64,000 bases of DNA from DATEHQ01 sp035279525 (GTDB lineage: Bacteria; Chloroflexota; Dormibacteria; Dormibacterales; Dormibacteraceae): positions 145,598 through 209,597 of the forward strand of contig DATEHQ010000100.1 of NCBI GenBank assembly GCA_035279525.1, in the 5' to 3' direction. Shown here piece after piece: positions 55,543 to 64,000 of this stretch. Position 1 is the first letter of the stretch; each line of letters opens with the position of its first letter. The translations under genes were made by a program, and so were the position numbers. The notes beneath the pieces are model-generated. The model did no database searches, was not told the DNA's origin, and was given only the letters and a program-made list of their open reading frames with translations.

Positions 55543-56459
55543 TCGCGCCGCGCGCCGTAGAGGCCGGTCGAGAGGTAGCGATCGCCTGAATCTGGAAATA
55601 CCGTGACGACGACGCCTTCGTGAATCGACTCGGCGAGCCGGCGGATCGCCCACAGGGCGGCGCCGCTCGAGTGGCCGACGAGCAGTCCCTCGGTGCGCGC
55701 CACAGAGCGGGCAAGGTCGTAGGCCGGCTCGGTGGGCGCGTCCCACACCTCGTCGGCCGCGCCCCGGTCCCAGATCCGGGGCACGATCGCCGTCGGCAGG
55801 TGCTTCAAGCCCTCGAGGCCGTGGAAGGAGTCTTCGGGCTGCACGGCGATGGTGCGGATCGAGGCGTGGTGCTCCTTCAGCCGCCGCGACGTCCCCACAA
55901 AAGTGCCTGTCGTCCCGAGGCCCGCCACGAAGTGTGTGATTCGCCCCGAGGTCTGCTCGAGGATTTCGACCGCGGTGCCCTCGTAGTGAGCACGCGGGTT
56001 GGCCGGGTTGGAGTACTGGTCGGGATAGAAATAGGCATCCGGGTCGTTCGCGACCAGGTCGCGGACCACGAGAATCGCACCGTCCGAGCCTTCGCCCGCG
56101 TCGCTGTAGACGATCTCCGCCCCGTAGGCGGTGACGAGGGCCTTGCGCTCCGCGCTCACGTTGCCGGGCATGACGAGCTTCACGCGATAGCCCTTGGCCG
56201 CTCCGACCAGCGCATACGCGATGCCCGTGTTGCCTGAGGTCGAGTCGATGATCGTCTTCGCACTTGTGAGCGCGCCCCGCCGTTCGCCGTCTTCGATCAT
56301 CGCCAGGGCGGCGCGGTCCTTCACGGAACCGCCGGGGTTGAACCACTCGGCTTTCGCGTAGACCTCGAGGCGCGGAAACTCGCGCTCGAAGATGCGCACC
56401 CGCAGCATCGGCGTGTGGCCGATCAGCTTGGTGATGCCCGGGGTCACCGCGGTCGCCAT
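55539..56459 (-). CDS. cysM: PLP-dependent cysteine synthase (CysM type)
   Basis: 306 residues, fold-type II. The PLP lysine is in NPGGSVKDRAALAMI and the substrate loop is STSGNTGIAYAL, followed by the phosphate-binding GLGTTGTFVGTSRRL and GHSSGAALWA. The coupled JAMM peptidase favours CysM, which uses a protein-bound thiocarboxylate, over ordinary CysK. A cystathionine beta-synthase-like role alongside the nearby lyase is the alternative. Confidence 0.9.
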   Translation of the reverse strand: MATAVTPGITKLIGHTPMLRVRIFEREFPRLEVYAKAEWFNPGGSVKDRAALAMIEDGERRGALTSAKTIIDSTSGNTGIAYALVGAAKGYRVKLVMPGNVSAERKALVTAYGAEIVYSDAGEGSDGAILVVRDLVANDPDAYFYPDQYSNPANPRAHYEGTAVEILEQTSGRITHFVAGLGTTGTFVGTSRRLKEHHASIRTIAVQPEDSFHGLEGLKHLPTAIVPRIWDRGAADEVWDAPTEPAYDLARSVARTEGLLVGHSSGAALWAIRRLAESIHEGVVVTVFPDSGDRYLSTGLYGARRE

Positions 56460-56484
56460 GGGACTAAAAGGATAGGAAGCCGCT

Positions 56485-56727
56485 TCAGCCGGCGAAATGG
56501 ACCGCGATGATCGCGCCCAGCACGAAGATCCCGCCGATCGTGTAGCCGATCAGTGACCGCCGGTACACCGTGCCGCCCTCGGCGGCGAGGATGTTGAGGA
56601 TCGCCTTGCCGATCAAGAAGCCACCGCCGAGCAGCGTGGTGGCGGTCGAGCGGTCGAGCACTCCGATCAGGAGCACGATGGCGGCCAGCACAACCTCGAG
56701 CAGCTGGAGCAGCGTGTAGGCGGCCAA
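56485..56727 (-). CDS. Small membrane protein, unknown
   Basis: An 80-residue hydrophobic protein with two or three membrane spans (about residues 8-24, 32-50 and 60-78) and short polar loops. It lies 4 bases after the transsulfuration gene and 25 before cysM on the same strand, so it is probably co-transcribed. No family recognised. Confidence 0.65.
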   Translation of the reverse strand: MAAYTLLQLLEVVLAAIVLLIGVLDRSTATTLLGGGFLIGKAILNILAAEGGTVYRRSLIGYTIGGIFVLGAIIAVHFAG

Positions 56728-56731
56728 CCCC

Positions 56732-59172
<2,441 letters not shown>

Positions 59173-59175
<3 letters not shown>

Positions 59176-60186
59176 GCTAGGGCTGGACGCCCAGGGACCG
59201 AAGCCCCGCTGAGGGTGCACGCTGAAGCCATAGTCGAGCAGGGTCGCGGCGTCGGTCGCGGACTGTCCGGTGGCGTTCAACACCACGACTATCAGGTGCC
59301 GGCCGCCCCGGCTCGCGGTGGCGAGCCAGCAGCCGCCCGCGTTGTCGGTGAGCCCGGTCTTGAGGCCGGTCGCACCGGGGTAGGTCCACAACATGCGGTT
59401 CAGGTTGTGCGGGTAGAAGGCCTTGTGGTCCGCCGTGGCCGCGATGGCGATGTCCCTGGTCGCGGCGATCGCCGCGACCTGCGGGTAGTTCGCCTCGAGG
59501 TAGGCCGCCTCGTGCACGAGGTCCTGCGCGGACATCACGTGCCCGTCCGCGTCGAGGCCGCTGGGATTGACGAAGTGGCTCGCCGTCAGGCCGATCGCCC
59601 GCGCCTTGAGGTTCATCTGGCGGATGAAGCGGTCGCGCGGCACGATGCCCTGCGCCAGCGCCTCCGCCGCGTCGTTTCCGGACCCGAGGAGAAGACCCGC
59701 CAGCAGCTCGCGCACTGTGAGCCGCTCACCTGGCGTCAGCCCCATCACCGTGGGCACGACCTGCGTCGCCTCCTTCGTCACGGTGACCTCGCGGTCGAGT
59801 GAGCCTGCGTCATCGACCGCCACCATCGCGGTCATCAGCTTGGTCAGGCTCGCCGGGGCGCGCGGAGTTTCGGGATCCCGCTGCCACAGGACCTGCTTTG
59901 CGTCGAGGTCGACGAGGAGCGCCGCCCGGCCGTGGATCGGAAGCTCCGGCTGGCCGTGGGTGGCGAGCCAGTACCCCGAGAACCCGAAGCCATCGACGGG
60001 CGCGGCCTTCGGAGCCTGCGTCGCCCCGCGGACAAGGCTGAAGGAGATCGGTGCGCGGTGGCCTGTGAGGATCAGGGTCGTGGTGACTCCGACCGCGGCG
60101 ATCAGCGCGACCGCGGTCAGGAACGCGACGCGATCGCGGCGGCGGCGGCGCCGGCCACGCAAATATCGGGGCCCCCGCGGAATCAC
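59173..60186 (-). CDS. D-alanyl-D-alanine carboxypeptidase (class A, SxxK)
   Basis: Penicillin-binding-protein-type carboxypeptidase, 337 residues. A basic start (RGRRRRRRD) and a signal anchor (about 20-42) place it outside the membrane. Active-site motifs: ASLTKLMTA (Ser-x-x-Lys), GSGNDAAEAL (Ser-Gly-Asn) and TGLKTGLTD (Lys-Thr-Gly). The C-terminal beta domain of PBP5 is missing. The first residues (MIPRGPRY) are encoded by repeat copy D; the next start candidate downstream is not obvious. Confidence 0.93.
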
Positions 60187-60210
60187 GGCCTTGCCTCTGA
60201 TTCCGTGGGG
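60168..60210 (+). repeat. Dispersed 43-bp palindromic repeat, copy D
   Basis: It begins GGGGCCCCCGCGGAATCACG and ends CTCTGATTCCGTGGGG. The inner arms CGGAATCA and TGATTCCG are perfectly complementary although both differ from the arms of the other copies. It overlaps the start codon and first codons of the DD-carboxypeptidase gene. Confidence 0.75.
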
Positions 60211-60258
60211 ACTAGTCGAGTGATTCCCTGGTCTGGGACGTAAGCTGCGACGGCGGGA

Positions 60259-60283
60259 AACCCCCTTGAAAGGCTGGGGGGAT
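60259..60283 (-). terminator. Hairpin after the CapA gene, possible terminator
   Basis: On the minus strand CCCCC and GGGGG flank a 10-base loop, followed by TTT. It lies 25 bases after the CapA stop and about 75 before the DD-carboxypeptidase start. The T tract is short, so termination may be partial. Confidence 0.4.
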
Positions 60284-60307
60284 TCTAAGCGATCACGCGA
60301 TGGGTCG

Positions 60308-61552
60308 CTAGCTCGCCGGTGCGTGCTCCGGTGCGTAGACGGGTGGTGGTGGATAAGCGGGGACCGGTGAGGTGGTCGGCTCGTGCAGGCGCGTGGCGAG
60401 CGTGTCGCTCGCGGCCTCCATCGTCTGCAAGACGGCGGTCGAGTCCTTCGCGTTCATGAAGACCGGCTGTCCGTAGTCGTAGATGCGGTACGCCTTCCAG
60501 GTCGCCGACACCAGGCGCGTGCCGTAGAAGGTGTAGGTCCCGATCACTCCCTCGCGGGTCTCCTCCGACCACATCTGGTCGAAGACGAAATTGCCGTGAG
60601 CGTAGGTGATGAGCTTGCCGTGATAGACCTCGACGCCTTGAAACCAGTGTGGGTGGTTGCCGATCACGATGTCGGCGCCCCAGTCGATCGCGTCGTGACC
60701 GATCGTGACCGGGTCATCCGGAGTCGGCACGCCTCGATCGGCCATGGGCTGCCGCTCGTATTCCTTGCCCCAATGGAACTGCACGACGACGATGTCGGCT
60801 TCCTGTCGGGCGCGCGCGATGCTCTCACGAAGAGCCGTCTTGTCGATCGCTCGACCGACGCCGTTGAACCCGATGAATCCAAACCTGATTCCGCGCACGT
60901 TGATCACAGCGACAGGGCCGAGGCCCGAGGTCAAGATGCCATGCGAATTCAGCAGCTGCTGGGTGAGGCTGACGCCCTGCGCGCCGTAGTTGGAGAAGTG
61001 GTTGTTCGCCACGTTGGCGACCTTCGCTCCCATGTAGGTCAGTCCGTTGACGAAGCGCGCGTCGCCGCAAAACGTGAAGGTGGGACCCGGATTGACCTGG
61101 CAGCCCGCGAAGAGCGGTGACTCGAGGTTGATGTATGTGATGTCGGCCTGGCTCGTGTAGGACGCCGTCCGGCGGAAAGGCCACAGGTAGTCGTGCTTCA
61201 GCGTGGCGAAGTAGTTGACGCCTCGTGCCGGGATGACGTCGCCCGTGACCAGCAGGGTGCGGACGTTGGGGTCGTTTGCCGCGACGCTGGAGGACGGATG
61301 AAAGAGCTCCTGGAGGCTGAGGACGGGCAGCCGGCCGGTGCGATCCGAGAAGGACGGCTGGTCGGCCAGGTCGGGCGCGGCGACCAGGGTCTGCAGGTTG
61401 GACACCGGCGCCGCGGACGCGAGGGGCGTACCCGCGCCGGCGCTGCCGTTGCATGCCGTCGCCAAGAAAACCAGGACGGCGAGGGCCGGCCACGACCTCC
61501 AACCCTCGCTCGGCGGACCTCCCGGGCGAGCCGGGAGGCGACCCTTTCTCAC
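60308..61552 (-). CDS. CapA-family metallophosphoesterase-like lipoprotein
   Basis: A 414-residue CapA/PgsA-type protein (poly-gamma-glutamate-associated family). A lipobox-like LATACNGS near residue 32 suggests a lipoprotein. Core motifs: LLVTGDVIPARG, NLESPLFAG, VANNHFSNYG, VVVQFHWGKEY, GNHPHWFQGVEVYHGKLITYAHGNFVFDQ. The N-terminal residues 4-17 (GRLPARPGGPPSEG) are encoded by a CCTCCCGG-type hairpin related to the linker repeats of the E3-E1-alpha gene. The start overlaps the upstream gene by 4 bp. Confidence 0.88.
   Translation of the reverse strand: MRKGRLPARPGGPPSEGWRSWPALAVLVFLATACNGSAGAGTPLASAAPVSNLQTLVAAPDLADQPSFSDRTGRLPVLSLQELFHPSSSVAANDPNVRTLLVTGDVIPARGVNYFATLKHDYLWPFRRTASYTSQADITYINLESPLFAGCQVNPGPTFTFCGDARFVNGLTYMGAKVANVANNHFSNYGAQGVSLTQQLLNSHGILTSGLGPVAVINVRGIRFGFIGFNGVGRAIDKTALRESIARARQEADIVVVQFHWGKEYERQPMADRGVPTPDDPVTIGHDAIDWGADIVIGNHPHWFQGVEVYHGKLITYAHGNFVFDQMWSEETREGVIGTYTFYGTRLVSATWKAYRIYDYGQPVFMNAKDSTAVLQTMEAASDTLATRLHEPTTSPVPAYPPPPVYAPEHAPAS
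61519..61539 (-). repeat. Hairpin related to the 47.7-kb linker repeat, inside the CapA start
   Basis: CCTCCCGG, a five-base loop and CCGGGAGG form a hairpin that resembles the CCTCCCCGGCAAGCGGGGAGG core of the 47701-47880 repeats. It is preceded by a GGCGG element as in those repeats. Here too it reads as protein, at the N-terminus of a secreted protein before or at its signal sequence. Confidence 0.5.
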
Positions 61553-61902
61553 TCGACGGGCAATTCTGCCAGCAAATCCTCGATCGCGATCAATCGCGCC
61601 ACGTAAGAACGGATCGGCTCGCCGAGGTCGCCGGCGGCCCTGAAAAGGTCCCGGTTGCCCTCCGAGCGCCGGGTTTCGAGCATCAGCGCATGGTGGGCGT
61701 CGAGCGAGCCTTGCCCCAGCGCCACGTCCACCATGCTGCCGACCCAGGAGCCGTACAGCGTCACCTCCTGGGCCCTGGGATCCTGCGTCGCGCTGGGGAA
61801 CGGCTGGTGGATGTGCTCATTCCACAGGCGGCGCAGCTTGAGCAGGTGTTCGGGCTGTGGAGGGAAGTCAGGCTCCCGCTTTGAGCTGCGCCGCCACCGC
61901 AT
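61549..61902 (-). CDS. Hypothetical soluble helical protein
   Basis: A 117-residue protein with no recognised family. It has a basic start, then mainly helical, charged sequence (HLLKLRRLWNEHIHQPF, AGDLGEPIRSYVARLIAIEDLLAELP). ATG 61902 overlaps the isocitrate dehydrogenase end by 35 bp and its stop overlaps CapA by 4 bp. The tight overlaps suggest it is a real operon member. Confidence 0.6.
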   Translation of the reverse strand: MRWRRSSKREPDFPPQPEHLLKLRRLWNEHIHQPFPSATQDPRAQEVTLYGSWVGSMVDVALGQGSLDAHHALMLETRRSEGNRDLFRAAGDLGEPIRSYVARLIAIEDLLAELPVE

Positions 61903-62959
61903 CGGCCACCTGGCTCGTGCCCACCGACGTGGGGTCGTCGCGCTTCTCTTTGAGGTCGTAGGTCACGTTCTGGCCGAGCGCGATCACGTTCGCGATGGCG
62001 TGCTCCAGCGCGTCGGCCGCCTCGGTCTCCTCGAGGTGGCGGAGCATCAGGACTCCCGACAGCATGACGGCCATGGGGTTGACCTTGTTCTGACCGGCGT
62101 ACTTGGGCGCGCTGCCGTGCGTCGCTTCGAAGACCGCTCCGTTGGTGCCGATGTTCGCGCCAGGCGCCAGGCCCAGGCCGCCGATCATGCCGGCTCCGAG
62201 GTCCGAGATGATGTCGCCGTAGAGGTTCGGGCAGCACAGCACGTCGTACTCCCTCGGGCGCAGCACGAGCTGCATGCACATGTTGTCGACGATGCGGTCC
62301 TCGAACTCGATGTCGGGGTTGCGCTCGGCGACGCGCCGGGACACGGCAAGGAACAGACCGTCGGTGTGCTTCATGATGTTGGCCTTGTGCACGGCGGTGA
62401 CCTTGCGCCGCTTGTTCTTCCGCGCGTAATCGAATGCGAACTCGACGATGCGCTCAGTGCCGCTGATCGAAATCGGCTTGATCGAGAGCCCGCTGTCCTT
62501 GCGGATCTGTTTCTTGGCGAGGCCTGAGATCTCGTCGATCAGGTGTGCCGCGTCCGGGGTCCCCTGCTCGAACTCGATCCCGATGTAGATGTCTTCGGTG
62601 TTCTCGCGCACGATGACGAAGTCGAGGTCGTCGCGAAGGTTGCGCGCGCCTTTGTAAGCCTTGACCGGCCGCACCAGCGCATACAGGTCGAGGGCCTGGC
62701 GCAGGGCGACGTTGACGCTTCGAAAACCGCTTCCGATCGGCGTGGTGATCGGTCCCTTCAGCGCCACCTTGTTCTTGCGGATGGACTCCAGGACGGGGTC
62801 GGGCAGCGGTGTGCCAAAGGTGGCGATCGCCGCTTCACCGGCCTGCTGGACGTCCCAGTCGAACTTCACTCCCGTGGCCTCGAGCACGCGAACCGACGCG
62901 TCGCATATCTCGGGCCCGACTCCATCGCCCGGAATCAGCGTTACTGCGTGCCTTGCCAA
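61868..62959 (-). CDS. NAD-dependent isocitrate/isopropylmalate-family dehydrogenase
   Basis: 363 residues of the beta-decarboxylating dehydrogenase family. [12 protein letters not shown] opens it. The substrate loop [26 protein letters not shown], with Ser and Asn at the decisive positions, points to isocitrate rather than isopropylmalate. The active-site Tyr is in [14 protein letters not shown] and the metal-binding Asp residues in [17 protein letters not shown]. The coenzyme loop [15 protein letters not shown] suggests NAD. Homoisocitrate dehydrogenase is the alternative. TTG 62959 is the start. Confidence 0.88.
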   Translation of the reverse strand: MARHAVTLIPGDGVGPEICDASVRVLEATGVKFDWDVQQAGEAAIATFGTPLPDPVLESIRKNKVALKGPITTPIGSGFRSVNVALRQALDLYALVRPVKAYKGARNLRDDLDFVIVRENTEDIYIGIEFEQGTPDAAHLIDEISGLAKKQIRKDSGLSIKPISISGTERIVEFAFDYARKNKRRKVTAVHKANIMKHTDGLFLAVSRRVAERNPDIEFEDRIVDNMCMQLVLRPREYDVLCCPNLYGDIISDLGAGMIGGLGLAPGANIGTNGAVFEATHGSAPKYAGQNKVNPMAVMLSGVLMLRHLEETEAADALEHAIANVIALGQNVTYDLKEKRDDPTSVGTSQVADAVAAQLKAGA

Positions 62960-62980
62960 GCCGTTCTAGACGCTGTGGAG

Positions 62981-63226
62981 CTACCGGCTTTTGAAGTAGT
63001 CGGCGTTGATCTGGATGAAATTGCGCCACTGCTCAGGAACCTCATCCTCCGGGAAGATGGCGTCCACCGGGCACGGGTCGACGCAGGCCCCGCAGTCGAT
63101 GCACTCGTCGGGATCGATGAAATACATGTTCGCGGCATCGTCCGTGTGGATGCAGTCGACCGGACAGACCTCTACGCAGGACGCGTCTTTTACGTCGATG
63201 CAGGGCTGAACGATGACGTATGCCAC
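62981..63226 (-). CDS. fdxA: Seven-iron ferredoxin
   Basis: An 81-residue ferredoxin of FdxA type. The first half has C-x7-C-x3-CPVDCI for a [3Fe-4S] cluster and the second has CIDCGACVDPCPVDAI for a [4Fe-4S] cluster. The C-terminal WRNFIQINADYF is typical of the mycobacterial/Thermus group. GTG 63226 is chosen to give the conserved AYVIVQPCIDVKD start. It is divergent from the kinase-like gene. Confidence 0.94.
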   Translation of the reverse strand: MAYVIVQPCIDVKDASCVEVCPVDCIHTDDAANMYFIDPDECIDCGACVDPCPVDAIFPEDEVPEQWRNFIQINADYFKSR

Positions 63227-63254
63227 GTGCCGCAAGGGTACCATGCACCCGTAA

Positions 63255-64000
63255 ATGCCCGAATCTGAGCCTAAACCGAAGCTGATCGAGCCGATGGGCC
63301 CTGGCGCTGCCCAGGGCTGGAAGGCCGTGCTCAAGAACGGAAAGGCGGTCGTGGTGCACGAGATCCCGGTGCCCGCGGCGGAGGGCGCGGCGGCCGTGCC
63401 GCGCCTGCAGCGGCTCTTCGACCATCGCCATCCCGCGCTCTCGCCCGTGCTCGGTTGGGGCACGGACGCGAACGGCCTGTGGGTCGCGGTCGAGCCCAAC
63501 GAGGGCACGCCGCTGGGCACGATCCTGTCGCGTGGACCGCTCACCCCGCCCGCCGCCGCCGCACTCGGGGCGGCGGTGCTCTCGGGTATCGCCGCGCTGC
63601 ACGAGGCCGGCATCGCGATGGGTGGTTTCAACGCGTCGGCCGTCCGCGTGACCAGCAATGGCGATGTCCGCCTCGCCGGTCATCCCGCCGCCGCCGTGCG
63701 CGGCGCTCCGTCGCAGAGCGACCTGCGCGCCGACGTGCGCTCCTGTGGCATGGCGGTCTGCGCCGCCTTCGGCGTCGACCCGGCGGGCGCTCCGGCTCCG
63801 CCGAACATCCCGCCCGGCCTCGTCGTCACGATGCGATCCATGGCGAGCGGTGCGATGGGCCCTGCCGCCGACCGCGCCCAGGGCGCCCTTCGCGAGATGG
63901 CCTCGGCGTTGCTCGCCCCCGACCGCCAGGTGGCCGCGCAGTCTGAGCTCGCGCTCCGCTCCGGCGGGCGCGAGGTTCCACCGATCACTCCCTTTTTGCC
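63255..64000 (+). CDS. Protein-kinase-like protein lacking catalytic motifs, 3' truncated by the window edge
   Basis: The frame from ATG 63255 is open to the end of the window (248 codons visible). It follows the outline of a serine/threonine kinase: HPALSPVLGWG (as in HPNIV), GLWVAVEPNEGTPLGTILSRGPL (hinge) and AALHEAGIAMGGFNASAVRVTSNGDVRLAG. The catalytic HRD-x4-N motif is replaced by MGGFNASA and the DFG position reads LAGHP. The ATP-binding Lys and the Gly-rich loop are not recognisable. It is therefore probably a pseudokinase scaffold. The region after it is Pro/Ala-rich. TACCAT lies 10 bases upstream of the ATG. Confidence 0.7.
   Translation, partial: MPESEPKPKLIEPMGPGAAQGWKAVLKNGKAVVVHEIPVPAAEGAAAVPRLQRLFDHRHPALSPVLGWGTDANGLWVAVEPNEGTPLGTILSRGPLTPPAAAALGAAVLSGIAALHEAGIAMGGFNASAVRVTSNGDVRLAGHPAAAVRGAPSQSDLRADVRSCGMAVCAAFGVDPAGAPAPPNIPPGLVVTMRSMASGAMGPAADRAQGALREMASALLAPDRQVAAQSELALRSGGREVPPITPFL

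Noticed and set aside
60186..60310. c-di-AMP (ydaO-type) riboswitch upstream of the DD-carboxypeptidase
   Set aside because: Short strings such as CGCTTAG look similar, but the conserved elements do not occur in the right order. A terminator-like hairpin and repeat copy D explain the sequence better.

Overview
The window is 64 kb of very GC-rich, gene-dense bacterial chromosome. I see no rRNA, tRNA, transposase, integrase or CRISPR array. Many genes start with GTG or TTG, and 4-bp start/stop overlaps are common. The gene order ftsK - pgsA/cinA - recA - recX - rny - ymdB - spoVS - miaB - mutS - mutL - miaA is the Firmicutes-like order. The pyruvate dehydrogenase E2 is of the cyanobacterial/plastid sequence type, and a DapL-type aminotransferase goes with dapA/dapB. 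Together this suggests a deep-branching terrestrial bacterium of the Chloroflexota/Dormibacterota neighbourhood. That placement is an inference and I cannot test it here.

Layout. (1) 1-8.1 kb, plus strand: 5'-truncated PNPase, lysine/diaminopimelate genes dapB, asd and dapA with a membrane protein, an iron-sulfur uracil-DNA glycosylase, RNase J and a zinc-ribbon protein. (2) 8.1-8.4 kb: six tandem 41-42 bp hairpin repeats between convergent genes. (3) 8.8-25.9 kb, plus strand: the chromosome-maintenance and repair block from ftsK to hflX. (4) 25.8-28.3 kb: a small SOS island with lexA, a divergent LysM membrane protein (YneA-like), a glutaredoxin-like protein, an H-NOX-like protein and a small helical protein. 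recA, the LysM gene and the helical gene all have a CGAAC-N4-GTTYG LexA operator lying between recognisable -35 and -10 elements. (5) 28.4-36.6 kb, minus strand: an acyl-CoA island (GntR, fused acetyl-CoA carboxyltransferase, two class III CoA-transferases, enoyl-CoA hydratase, TSUP exporter, acyl-CoA dehydrogenase, TetR). It is divergent from a branched-chain amino-acid-type ABC importer (36.7-41.5 kb) that is followed by a second TSUP protein. (6) 42.3-46.3 kb: a small basic protein, a LOR/SDH (ornithine-cyclodeaminase-like) protein, pyrF and nadE. (7) 46.3-51.3 kb: the pyruvate dehydrogenase operon, in which E3 and E1-alpha are one open frame joined by three 60-bp palindromic repeats. (8) 51.3-63.2 kb, minus strand: ferredoxin, NAD-type isocitrate dehydrogenase, CapA, DD-carboxypeptidase, enolase, transsulfuration enzyme, CysM-type synthase with a JAMM peptidase, Der and a two-component system. 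(9) The right edge holds a truncated protein-kinase-like gene lacking the catalytic motifs.

The non-coding layer is the least ordinary part. There is a four-copy, 43-55 bp dispersed palindrome with apparently compensated arms that supplies the ends of dapA, miaB and the DD-carboxypeptidase. A second hairpin repeat is built into proteins. A TANNNT-N6-start-codon arrangement recurs and points to leaderless transcription. The SOS operators follow one promoter architecture.
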